Below are positions 22,318-35,200 of a stretch of DNA of 64,000 bases, piece by piece (positions within the stretch are counted from its first letter, which is position 1; each line of letters opens with the position of its first letter). The stretch is taken from positions 74,630,426-74,694,425 of the forward strand of contig CM049309.1 of assembly GCA_026874595.1 (NCBI GenBank). The letters are read 5' to 3'. The notes under the pieces are model-generated. The model was given only the letters and a program-made list of their open reading frames with translations. It had not been told where the DNA came from and ran no database searches. This stretch comes from Sipunculus nudus. Lineage: Eukaryota > Annelida > Sipuncula > Golfingiida > Sipunculidae. A program made the translations under genes and the position numbers.

Positions 22318-23865
22318 TTTTTAGCTCAGCTGACTATAAGTCATCTGAGCTATAGTCGTGGTCCTTTGTCCTTTGTCCGTCCGGCCTTCCGTCCGTCCGT
22401 CCGTTAACAGGGCACATTTTAAAACCGTTGGACCTACAAATCCAAAATTCTGCATACCAATAGATGTCCCCAAAATCTCCTACCATACCAAAAATTGGGT
22501 CATTAGGACTTCGTTCCTTCGAGATATTAAGGAAAAACCTCCGTTTTCCATAAAAAAGCCATTGTTACACTTCAAAGCTGCCTAATATCAAAACCACTGA
22601 TCTGTTTTTGATCATATTTAGTATTCATATTTTTCCATACATTTTCTTTGCACATATCAAAAATTAGGTTAGTATTGGGTATTATTTTGAAGTTATGGGC
22701 CCAAATATAATGCAGTTTTTAAAAATCAGGAATTTATTTGCTCACTTAACATGAGAATTGCTGAGGCTGGAGACTTTTTTTCAGGAATATAACTTTATTT
22801 AATCAAGATTCAACTGTTTACCCAAAATTAGATCTGAATTTTGCAAATTTTTCAAGTTATTAGCATAAATAAAAAATCAGTACCTTAAATTTTGTCCAAC
22901 TTTGGCAATGGTACGTTTTTTCCCTGTAAGCACTGTTGATTTAATTTTCACAGCATATATACATAAGGATTTAATCTTTTAAAATCTGAAATTTCAAAGG
23001 AATTGTTTGAAAAGATTAGCTTTTATTCAAGTTTTCATACACCATGTCAAGTGTTGTTTACATCTGGCCCACCTAGTAATACAGTCTTCACTTGCATTAT
23101 GTAACCCACCCCAGGCAGCTTGCCTTGGCTTAGCTTGGCCACTACTAGCAGGCTTCCCCTCTGCCCTGCACTCCCCCCCCCCCCCAGCTGGTGCATAAAC
23201 TAGATGAATGTTATAATTTTCTGTATTTTATTTTATTTTTGGCTATGCTACATTTTAGATTTTGTATTGTACCACCAGGGTTACAATGATTAAAGTGCAC
23301 ATTTAATTGTGTCCACAAAGTGATGTATTGCTATGAAAGTGTAGATGTTCATCAGAGTGCTCATTAAAGATTTTAATTTGTTTGACTTATAACTCATGGT
23401 TGTATCAGTTGTTACATGACACTGGCTAAATAAACAAAATTTATATTGCTGATCCTTTATTTCAGTTCATTAAAAATTAAACATTCCCAACTCCACTTTG
23501 CTCCTGGTATAATATATTGGGTGTTTTGATCCTTGGATTAATTTTAACACATGTATTAGTTTCATAGTTGAGAATACTTTTCTTTTTTTCCTGATACCGT
23601 TTAAAAAAATAAAAATATTTAAATTTTTCCTGTTAGTGCTGAGGATTTAATTTTCACAGCATGTACACATTAGCATTTCATCTGTTAAAATCTGAAATTT
23701 GAAACTAATTGGTCAAAAACTGTAGATTTTATTCAAGTTTCCAGGTACCAAGTCTTCATTGTTTACATCAGGTCAGTATAAATGCAGTGTACTTTCAGGT
23801 CTGACCTACTGCCACTGTGAGTGTCTGGGTCAGGCTGGGTCAGGCAGTAATTACCAGAGAGCCTC

Positions 23866-23900
<35 letters not shown>

Positions 23901-23919
23901 GGCAGTCCAGCTCTCTCTT

Positions 23920-23977
<58 letters not shown>

Positions 23978-25406
23978 CTCTGCTTTTTCTCTTTCTCTCT
24001 CCATTTCTCTCTCTCTCTATCTCTCTCTCTCTCTTACCCTTATTGGCTCCCTTCCTCCCTCCATCCCATTCTGTTGACAGGTACTATAAACTAGATACAT
24101 TAGCTATAAATGTTGATGCAATTTAGAAATGTGAATCAACTGAAATATTCACAATCACATGTATGTTATACTGTAAATTTATAGTAACATTCGTAAACCT
24201 GGATAAAAATTATGTAATGAAAAAAAGGAATAAATGCAAATATTGTTAATTTTTTCTTGGCTCAGTAGAATGGGGAAAAAAATGATTTGCTTTGTTTCTT
24301 CATCTTTCTGTCTGTTTTAAATATTTAATGTTCATGAATAAACTTTTTTTATAAGCACTGTTGAATTAAATTTCATATCCTGTATGTATATGCAAGGGTG
24401 TTGTAACTCTCACCATCCCCTTCTTCATCCCACTGAGGCTTTGCTCCTTGGCACTGTGAACAATAGTTCTATGGCTATAGCCTAAAATTTAATAATTAAA
24501 GAAAATATCTGCAGAGAAACAAAGAAGGCGTTGTAACTCTGATCATAACACAACCCCCCCCCCCCCCCATCAAGTCATTGCACCTGTGGAGTGGGGACGT
24601 TATGGCAACTGTATACATATAATAAAATTGATAAAAAAGGTTTACCAAATAAATTGGATCTCATCAGACAAATGTGTAAACTGTTGAACTGTCAAAAGCT
24701 TATCAAAAATGTAACCAATGGAAAGGCATGGTCAGATCTCAAATATTATTTGCAACATTTTCTTCAATCATATAAACCAACCATGGCCCAAATTACCTCT
24801 TCCTCTCAAACTTTATCTACATTTCATCATATTTTTAATATTTTAACCTTCTAGGTGGTTCAGTAATGTTGACCATTTGTCCATAGGTACCTATGTACAT
24901 GCCAGAAATGTCAATATTGTGTAATATGTAGACATGAGGGTCATCAAAATAATGTACCTTGTCAAGACCGATCTTGTCAAGATATCATGTCATACAGTCA
25001 CAAATTCATAAATCCCCTGATCAGCATAGTTAATCATAACCTTGTATCTGTCAAATTGAAAGCTTGCAGTTTTCCATACACTATAGATCCCTCAACAAAT
25101 AGCCTTATCATCATTATACCACTGCTTAGTATACTGTCATTGCATTCATATTTGCTCAAATAAATTGTTTTTTTCGACCCCTCCCAAATAAATAAAAAAT
25201 AAACCACTATATTTTACCCCATATTAATCCATCAGTCAGATTATTTCATATATCATTTACTCACATATTACATTATATTCCTTTATAAAAGCCCAACATG
25301 ACCATGATATTCATAAGCTTTTTCTACTCAATATAGTATAACAATGGTGATACATTTATAGTCCAATCATGATCAGCTGAGCGCCGTGACCCATGGGTCC
25401 CTTGTT
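22318..25406 (+). mobile_element. Family A element, copy 22318, with an expanded CT tract
   Basis: Hairpin at 22322-22352 (loop ATA) and a GTCCGTCCGTCC tract are followed by the usual body. A long CT-rich microsatellite lies at 23872-24034 and C runs at 23173-23185 and 24554-24568. The 3' end at 25373-25406 has TCAGCTGAGC, the palindrome GACCCATGGGTC and CTTGTT. The ends are almost perfect. The LSLSLS-type reading frames inside are microsatellite translations. Confidence 0.8.
23872..24034. repeat. CT/CTTT microsatellite
   Basis: About 160 bp of CTCTCT with TTTCTCTC interruptions and one short non-repeat island (GGCAGTCCAG). It lies inside the family A copy. Confidence 0.95.
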
Positions 25407-28400
25407 AGAAGGATTACTGGCAATCAGTGTGAAGAAACCACAGTGCATCTTGGAAACTTGGTAAACAGGAATAAATTAAAAAAGCATCTGATATGGGGAC
25501 ACAAAATCCTAGATATTGAAATGGAATTTTAATTAACCCTGTGTTATTCCAAGGAACTTTTTAACCGAATATTCTGAAAAACACCATGGACATCGTGGTA
25601 TTGCTGTACTTGATTTTAATATATCAACAACAACCATGCACCCCCCCCCCCCCAAGAACCTCCCCAGATGTACCTTGGTTTACTGACGCCTTTCAGGGAA
25701 ACTGCATTTGGTGTGATTTCATTGTTGCCTGTGATGTAACATATCACCCTCAGAAGATGGCCTTATGCTAACCTGCAACAAGTGCAAGTGAAAAAAATGT
25801 GCCATAAAACCCCATAAAACACTCATTCTGGGGTTATTTACACTTGGATTTACACCAGTATTGAACTTCAACACTTTCACAACACCAGCCTATATGATAA
25901 ATTTCAATAACATCTGTTATACTGTTTCCAGACAAGTCCAGACATACATACAAAGTACATACACACACACACACACAGAACTGAGTGGAAACAATAACCC
26001 TCGCTTCGCGCAGGGTTAATTATGATTCATATGATTCTCGGCAATAGCCACACAAAATTAATTAGTTCAGGGGTCACCAGATGTCTTTGTGGTATTGCTG
26101 TGATAACCAGGAAGTTGGTGGAGTTTGCTGCAACTCACTATAGATATTAACCAATAAAGTAGCTTACCTGGGATCAGTTCTCTGCAAAATCAAAGCATAT
26201 TTAATGAGGTCAAGTGTCACAGGATATTTGACGGCTGTATCATGCATCCTTGTGAAATATTGACGTTCCCACAGCTGAGTCCTGGAAATATTCTTTCAGT
26301 TATTAAAAGAAAAATACTTTTTATTATTTAATAAATTTAAATATAAATGTAAATTATTTTTGTTTGCTATGATGGGTACGGCATAACCTCATATATGTTA
26401 TACTTCTGTGTAATTGCAACGTGGTGATAGCTTCTGTGTTTTCTGTGCAAGGAGGCTGGATCCAATGAAATAGACGATTTTCTCTTAAAAGAAAAACATA
26501 GGAAAAATTTGCTTTTTTAAATGTGAAACATACTAACATGTCATGTTTGGTGACAGCAGTAATGATAAACAACAGCCATTAAAACCTTTGATTTAATCAA
26601 AAGTATCATCAATTTAGGGATTTCAGTGTGATAATTATTACAATATTATATGCTGTGACCTCAAGATTATTAACAATAGCGCATTTTCAACTCATTATCT
26701 TACAATTATCACATTAGAGAAGGGTATAATAAAACATAATTACAATGTGCAACAAGAGGATCTACCTTTTTGCTTCAGTGAGTTATTTGTATTTTTATGC
26801 AAGGACATTTCAAGCTATTCCTTATTTATTAGTATTGGTATCCTGTCAAGCACATGATTTTTTGTGCAGTTACATTGATTAAATTCCACACTTGCTGAAA
26901 CAATGTACCTGGTTGCTACTGTCTCTATAACCATTGAAGTCACATGCTGTGACAAGAGGACAAGGGGAGGATCCTGTTGGTAGATAAAATCAATGCCGTA
27001 GGTTTACACGAGAGGTCATAGTGTGTGAGATCCATGCCCTGGAATGAGGGATGATATCACATGTGCTCAAACAACCAGCTCCAGAAATCCCATGTCTGGT
27101 TCAAGTCCCCTGTCCAAATGTTAGTGACTTAATGGCCAGTGGCAGGATGACTATTCTGTTCAATTGATTAAGGTTACAGGGGTTTAGTATTTGATAGAAC
27201 CCCAGGTCTGCACTTAATATTTGTTAAGTTAAACTAGGTTCTTAAATATTTTATTTTCTGAGAGAAATATTGTAATACAGGATTCAGATATTGAAGAAAG
27301 TTACAGGGTGGTAGTGATTGATAGTTACTGAGGTGAACACTCAGTATTTGATAGGTTTAACTTGGTCCCTAACTCTCTGAGAAGTGTGATTAATAAAACA
27401 GAATTTAGATTATCCACTCATCCATATATCTAAATCTAAATAATAGAGTAATAGCAGTCTTTTAGTCAGTTGCTTGATTGAAATGTCTTAACTTAGGACT
27501 TGTTTCATTATTAATGTTTTTGTTAGGAATCTATTATTCAATTAATAATTTGTTTGAATAAGACTTTAAAGAATATAGACAGATATCAATTGAAAAATCA
27601 GTTATCATGAACGATTAAGTTGAAATAAGGAGTGAATCCAGAGTCTGATCATAACTCTTGAACATAATATGTGATTTAGAATACGTAAGTCGCAATTAGT
27701 AAAATCTTCATATATATGCACCTTGCTTGGACTAGGCATAACTTGATGTCAATTTAACATAATCTGTGAATTTTAATATGCAAGTCAGTTTAGAGAAATC
27801 TAAATATATATGTGCTTTTGACCAGATATATTAAGTCTTATTACGCATACACCTTATAACTTATTACCTCAGCATTTGACACTTGTGTTCAGTTAGCTGA
27901 TAAGATATAAATAGTAAAGCACACATGTATGATTGGTGGCAGTTATGCCTATTGACTTTAGGTCTTTAGATAATAAAGTGCCACCAGTGGAGCAGCTCAG
28001 AATTTTTCTGACCTTGAAGTAATTCACCATGATTATGAATAATTTTCCCAGTATCACTGCCCTAAAATGATCAAGAAGTGCTTATTTCCTAGTGTGAGAC
28101 ATAATTTTATCTTTTAAAGGGTTGTAATGAAACTTTTTAATGGCATACATCTCCCAACAGAGGCTGGAGCTCTAACATTGCAACAGGATAGAATGACATT
28201 ACTATAAATCAATGCAATGTCAGTGACTTTATAGCCTGGAGTCCCCTTTTGATAATTTAGAATGCAAGTCATTTTTGGGGGTACCTTGACCCCTGACCTC
28301 TTCTGTGAACTTGTTCTCTTAACTTAGTTTTTGTTGCTGACCAAGTATCTAATCTAAGTGTGATCTTTGAATTGGAAACTATTTTTTGTGAGTACAAATT

Positions 28401-29989
28401 GAAAGAACTTCTTATTCAGTCTATCGCCATTGTCAAGAGAGTTTTGGTAAGAGAATTCAGTCTTAAAATGTATTAAAATATTACAAGCCACTGAAACCTT
28501 GAGGTTGGATCTTAACATATTCTTGCCATTCCTTATCGGGTGATCTGTTTTCCTTTGAGTCTTATGTCAAGATCATGTGGTGACATCATGTCTAGACCTG
28601 TACTGCGCACCAGGCATCTTGCTTTCCTGTTATCTAGTGTCTGAAACTTTACGCCTGCAGTTCTAAAGCAGAATATTTGTTAGAATTGGTTTGTCTCTTC
28701 CCTGATGTCTTATTTTGTCAAAAACAGTGATGGAAATCAGAGAAACACATTCATTGATCTGTTGCTTAATTTCATTGATCTGTTGTAGGTTTTGCATTTT
28801 CCATATTCTAATTTACTCCTTTTAAAAGTGTATGAAAGAAATAAAAAATAATTTTGATTCCATCTTTATCTTAATGTAGCTGACATTAAAACCAAACGAA
28901 TATATGTTTTGTTGTGGTCATTTCTGATCAGAGGTAAAAAAATCTGCAACTGTCTTTTTGCCCATGCTGATTGTTTGGGTAATCCTCTCTTGCTATGATG
29001 GGAATATTCCTTTCCCAGAGTGTTTAACACAAAAAGTTCAAAATAAACTCTGGTCCTATTAGTTTTCTTTTCCATAAAGCAGATCTGTGCTTGTACTGTT
29101 AATGTTTAGAGGCATAACAGCTGAAGATGTCTCTTAAGCATTAAGGCTGAGATATTTTATTTCATTTCCAGTAAATTCAAAAGAAATTTAGCAATTTCCA
29201 CAATTGCAGGAGACAATTGACAGTTCAAAGAAATATTTTTAGAGTTTAGCCTGTTCATTAAATGATTGGAATTTACTTTGTCAAAAGTTGCATTGATTAA
29301 GATGTAAGTTTAAGTTTAAATACAAAGTATAAAGGTAGTACATGCCCCAATGGTTAAGGCATTTGCTGACAGAATTTAAGGTCCTTGGTTCAAATCCCAC
29401 CATTTGATCAAAGGCAAAGTTGTGAAATTTTGATAGAATTAATGGGGTAGGACGTAAACTAGTGGGTTAGGCTGTGGACTTTAGGGCTGATGCCTCAGCA
29501 TGAAATCTCTTTAAAAACTCTGAGATTTGTTCTGATGTCTTACAAACAGGTTATGACTGTTTCTTACCCCATGCATATAAACCTGAAATCAGGAAGACCT
29601 AATAATAACATGCATACCTTAATCCTCATTCAATTGGCAGTCCCACCAGTGAGCCATTGACCTATGTTTATTAAAAAAAAAAAGATTTTTTATGGAACTT
29701 CATGCAGATATTCATTTGAATGTTTGAGCAACAGGTAATAACTCTTGGCCTATTTCTTGCCTTATGCATTTAAAAACATTCAGAATTTCGAAGGCTTAGT
29801 GATAATACACCGTCTCCATATCAGATAGTGCATTAATTGGTCAAGGACCTATTCTAAAAAAATAAATTAAAATTTAATGGAACAATTTTCTTCAGTTAAT
29901 GGAGAAATTAAAAACATGAAATTGATGCAGAATTGTGTCTTGTTTTAATTAAATTTAACTCCTTTTATTAATTTAGGCAGTGGTATAAA
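25407..29989. other. Large intron, mostly unique AT-rich sequence
   Basis: A 13-base C run at 25641-25653, an AC microsatellite near 25962-25976 and a small hairpin AACCCT...AGGGTT near 25997-26018 are visible. A tRNA-like SINE head lies near 29345. No exon, RNA gene or other repeat family is supported. Confidence 0.55.
29345..29560 (+). repeat. tRNA-derived SINE head, plus strand
   Basis: CCAATGGTTAAGGC (29347-29360) resembles an A box and GGTTCAAATCC (29387-29397) is a perfect B box, 26 bases apart. The text between reads like a D/anticodon arm region. The downstream body and tail are not defined, so the end is approximate. Confidence 0.5.
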
Positions 29990-31983
29990 TTGTATCCCCA
30001 GACAAAGTCGGGGGATACTATGTTTTCATGCCGATCCTGCCGCCGCCACATATAAATCTGGTTGGCGCGATAACTCAGGAAAAAATTTAACGGATCTTTA
30101 CCAAACTTGGTATATGTATAGATATGGATGAAAGGAAGAAGCCTATTTAAAATGAGGTCATGACCTTTACTAGGAGAGTGTCCTTGACCTTGAATAGGTC
30201 CAGTTTCAGGGAAAATCACATAAATTCTGAAATATTAAGAAATCTTGCATGGATTGATTCCAAACTCAAGTTGATCAAAGATCATGGATAGGGTTGTCAT
30301 ATTCCAGAAACTGGTGGTACCACCTATTATTGTATCCGCCAAAACAGAGTTTTGCGGATACTATGTTTTCAGCTGCCTGCTGCCGCCACGTAGGTGTCCG
30401 GAGAACTCCTCCGTAACCGCTGGGCGGAATTTTATGAAACCCGGGATCATGTTCGGGTCACATGTGAACTGCTGCGCCCCGATTTTGTTTTGACCTCTGA
30501 CCTTTCCTCTGCGCTCTGCGTCCGTTTGTGCGTCTGTTTCCATACATAAACCCACATATCTCGGGAACCATTTGACGGATCAGGAAAATTTTTTTGCACA
30601 AATGTAGCCCTTGGAGAGCTTTATAACATACACAAAAAATGGTGGCTCCACCTGCAACCATGTTTGCACAGTGTCCATCTGTTCGTCTGCCTTGGGTTAA
30701 AATCACTCATATCTCTGCAGTGACTTGACTAATTCACCTGAAATTTGGCATGCGTATACATCCTGGATAGCTTTTCTGATTTTGTGACAGGTGGCGCCAC
30801 CTACATTCACGTTTACGCTGCAGACATCCAAGCTCATATCTCGGGAACCGTTTGACCGATCAGGAAAATTTTTTTGCACAAATGTAGCCCTTGGAGAGCT
30901 TTATAACATACACAAAAAATGGTGGCGCCACCTGCAACCATGTTTGCACAGTGTCCATCTGTTTGTCTGCCTTGGGTTAAAATCACTCATATCTCTGCAG
31001 TGACTTGACTAATTCACCTGAAATTCGGCATGCGTATACATCCTGGATAGCTTTTCTGGTTTTATGACAGGTCGAGCCACCTTCATTCACGTTTACACTG
31101 CAGACATCCAAGCTCATATCTCGGGAACCGTTTGACAGATTGGGCCAAAATTTTGCATGTGTATAGATCTCACATAGCTCTTTATCATACGCAAAACTAG
31201 TGGTGCCACCTGCAGCCATTTTTGCACAGCTCCTGTCTGTTTGTCTGCCATGGGATAAAATCACTCATATCTCGGCAGTGGTTTGACATATCTGGCTAAA
31301 ATTTTGCAGGTTTATACATCCCCGACAGCTCTCTTGATTTTATGACAGGTGGCGCCACCTGCATTGTAGTTTATGCAGCAGACATCCAAGCTCATATCTT
31401 GGGAACCGTTTGACCAATTGGGCCAAAGTTTTGCATGTGTATAGTTCTCACATAGCTCTTTATCATACGCAAAACTGGTGCCGTCACCTGCAACCATTTT
31501 AGCTCAGCGTCCATCTGATTGTCTGCCACGGGCTAAAATCACTCATATACATGTAGTGGTTTGACTTATCTGCCTTAAATTTTGCATATGTATACAACTT
31601 GGACGGCTTTCTGGATTTTGTGGTGGGGGGGGGGGGGGCAACCTTCATACACAATTTGGCTGCAGACATCTATGCTAATATGCAACACTTCACTCTATTT
31701 CCCCTTGCCACTTAATCCATGCCTCACTTCACCCGTTCCACTCTGATTTAGGCGGATACACGACTACCCGTATTCTAGTTTGAACATGAATGACCTTGAT
31801 ACTTCTTTCAAGGTCGCAGCAGCGATAATGTAAAAATGAAATTATGTCAGTAACTCAAAAAAAAAATTGTTGGTACAGTCACCAAACCTACATGTTAGAT
31901 GCATCTTATCAAGGGCTGGGGGGGGGGGGGGGTTAATTGTCTGGGGATACTATGGCACCTGCGGTGCCAAGAAATATCTAGTT
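29990..31983 (+). mobile_element. Family D Helentron-like element containing a B element
   Basis: The 5' hairpin GTATCCCCAGAC-AAA-GTCGGGGGATAC spans 29992-30018. Near the 3' end TTGTCTGGGGATAC is the exact reverse complement of the left arm. It is followed by the stem-loop GGCACC-TGC-GGTGCC and the terminus CTAGTT (31978-31983). Without the nested B element (30332-31780) it is about 545 bp. A 15-base G run (31918-31932) lies just before the 3' end. Confidence 0.8.
30332..31780 (+). mobile_element. Family B element, copy 1, nested in D
   Basis: The 5' hairpin has arms TATCCGCCAAAAC and GTTTTGCGGATA. Tandem 280-bp units are marked by TCTCGGGAACC at 30559, 30839, 31119 and (TCTTGGG) 31397. At the 3' end GGCGGATACA is present, but the left arm of the terminal stem-loop has been lost by a deletion relative to copies 2 and 3. 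It ends CTAGTT at 31775-31780. A G run lies at 31625-31638. Confidence 0.82.
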
Positions 31984-32222
31984 ACATGATAAGTTCATAT
32001 GTAGAAGGTATATTGCAGTACTGCAGTGGTATATAGATATCATGTATCAATGGATTGAGTCCAAGCCACTTACAGCTTATTCAGCTCGCTCCTGATTTCT
32101 ATGGATTCTGATGGCACTAAGATGAGATAGTATCATATCAATAACATAGGAAATTAAATTAGTACATATAAGTTAAAACAGCATTTGTATAAAACATGAA
32201 GAAAGATCTTTTTCTCTTTGTA

Positions 32223-35200
32223 TTTTTAGCTCAGCTGACTATAAGTCATCTAAGCTATAGTCGTGGTCCATTGTCCGTCGTCCGTCCGTCCGTCTGTCCA
32301 TCCGTCCGTCCGTAGATGTGGCACGTTTTGAAACAGTAAGACCTAGGAATCCAAAATTCCGCATTATGTTAGATGTCCCCAAGATCTCCTACCAAGCCGA
32401 AAACTGGGTCTTTGCGACTTCGTTCCTTTAGGAAATTAAGGAAAAACCTCAATTTTTTATTAAAAACCTATTTTTACACTTCAGGACTGCCTAATATCAA
32501 AACCACTCATCTGTTTTTCCTCATATTTACCATAATTATTCCTCTATATAGTTCCTATGTACATGCCAGAAATTATGTCTGTATTATGTAAATTTAAAAA
32601 GTTATGGGCCCAAACATAATGCATTGTGTAAAAAATCAGGAAAGATATTTGATCACTTAACACAAAATATGTTAAAGCTATAAACTTTTTTTCCAGTAAT
32701 ATAACTTTAATTAATCAAAATTAAATTATATACCAAAAATTAGATCAAAATTTTTTAAATTTTTTAAAATATTAACAAAAATAAAAAATTGGTACCTTAA
32801 ATTTTGCCCAACTTTGACCATGGCAGGTTTTTTTCCTGTAAGTACTGTGGATTTAATTTTCACAGCATGTTTTTTTTAGCATTTTGTCTGTAAACACCAA
32901 AAATTTGAAACCAGTTGATCAAAAACTGTAGATTTTATTCAAGTTTTCAAGCACCATGTAACATATTGTTTACATCAAGCTAGTGTCATGCAGTTTGCAA
33001 TTGCTCAGCTCCCCAGCTTCAGCTCTCAGTTCCTAAAATTTGGCATGCAATAAGATGTCTAAAAAATCCCCTACCATGCCAAGAATTTGGTCACTATGAA
33101 TTCGAGATATTAATGAAAAACTTCATTTTTCCATTAAAAACCCATTGTTACACTTCAAGACTGTCTAATATCAAAACCACTGATCTGACTTTAATCATAT
33201 ATAATATACATATTTTTCTATACATTCTCTATACACATGCCAGAAATGATGTCAGTATTGCGTAATTGTTTTAAGTTATGGGCCCAAACATAATGCACTT
33301 TGTAAAAAATCAAGAAATATATTTACTCCCTTAACAAGAGGATTGCTGAAGCTAGAGATTTTTTGTCAGGGATGTAACATTATTGTATCCGCCAAAACGA
33401 AGTTTTGCGGATACTATGTTTTTGACCCGGTTCCGCCGCCGCCGCCGCCGCCGCGGCGTTCGTTTCCGGAGAACTCCTCTGAGACTACTGGACAGATTTT
33501 TCCGAAACTTACACAAATTATCGGGTCACATGTGAACTGGTGCCTAACCAAGTGACCTTGACCTCTGACCTTTCGTCTCTGCCCAGCGTCCGTTTGTGCG
33601 TCTGTTTACACACATAAACCCATATATCTCGGGAACCGTTTGACCGATCCGGAAAATTTTTTTACACAAATGTAGCCCTGGGATAGCTTTATAACATACA
33701 CAACAAAAGGTGGCGCCACCTGCAACCATGTTTGCACAGTGTCCATCTGTTCATCTGCCTGGGGTTAAAATCACTCATATCTCTGCAGTGGTTTGACTAA
33801 TTCACCTAAAATTTGGCATGCATATACATCCTAGATAGCTTTCTCAATTTTATGACAGGTGGCGCCACCTACATTCACGTTAACGCTCCACACATAAACC
33901 CATATATCTCGGGAACCGTTTGACCGATCCGGAAAAAAATTTTACACAAATGTAGCCCTGGGATAGCTTTATAACATACACAACAAAAGGTGGCGCCACC
34001 TGCAACCATGTTTGCACGGTGTCCATTTGTTCATCTGCCTGGGGTTAAAATCACTCATATCTCTGCAGTGGTTTGACTAATTCACCTAAAAATCGGCATA
34101 CATATACATCCTAGATAGCTTTCTTGATTTTATGACAGGTGGCGCCACCTACATTCACGTTGACGCTCCACACATAAACCCATATATCTCGGGAACCGTT
34201 TGACCGATCCGGAAAAAAATTTTACACAAATGTAGCCCTGGGATAGCTTTATAACATACACAACAAAAGATGGCGCCACCTGCAACCATGTTTGCACAGT
34301 GTCCATTTGTTCATCTGCCTGGGGTTAAAATCACTCATATCTCTGCAATGGTTTGACTAATTCACCTAAAATTCGGCATGCGTATACATCCTAGATAGCT
34401 TCCTTGATTTTATGACAGGTGGCGCCACCTACATTCATGTTAACGCTGCAGACATCCAAGCTCATATCTCGGGAACCATTTGACCGATCCGGAAAAAAAT
34501 TTTACACAAATGTAGCCCTGGGATAGCTTTATAACATACACAACAAAAGGTGGCGCCACCTGCAACCATGTTTGCACAGCGTCCATCTGTTTGTCTGCTG
34601 TGGGATAAAATCACTCATATCTCTGCAGTGGTTTGACTTTTCCACTTGAAATTTTGCATGTGTATATATCTTGGATAGTTTCAAGTTCAAATAACAGGTG
34701 GCGCCACCTACAATCATGTTTATGTGGCAGAGATCCAATACTAATATTTTACATATGTAACTCTATATCCCCTTGCCACTCAATCCATGCCTCACTTCAC
34801 CCGTCCTTCTCTGATTTTGGCGGATACACGTAGTCGCTTGTCGACTACCCGTATTCTAGTTTAATCAAGATTCAATTGAATACCCAAAATTAGTTCTGAA
34901 TTTTTCAAATTTTATAAGTTATTAGTATAAATATAAAATTAGTACCTTAAATTTTGCCCAACTTTGACCATGGCATGTTTGTTTCTTGTGAGCACTGTTG
35001 ATATAATTTTCATATCATGCACACATAAAGATTTCTACTTTTTAGTTTAAAAAGCTGAAAGAAATTGGCCAAAAATTGTAGCTTTTATAAATGTTTTTAT
35101 GAGACCATGTCAGACCTTAGCTCTCTGTAGCACCTCTTCAGTCACCTGTATGTTGACCTTGTTGAACTTTCAGCAAATTATGCATGCTTGAGGCGAGGCA

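Noticed and set aside
23759-24094. Long serine/leucine-repeat reading frames
   Set aside because: They are translations of the CT microsatellite within a family A element.
27098-27108. B-box match GGTTCAAGTCC
   Set aside because: No convincing A box at tRNA-like spacing upstream, so neither a tRNA nor a SINE can be supported.
33385-34861. Regularly spaced repeats suggestive of a CRISPR array
   Set aside because: Units are 280 bp with no short repeat/unique spacer pattern, and the context is animal nuclear DNA.
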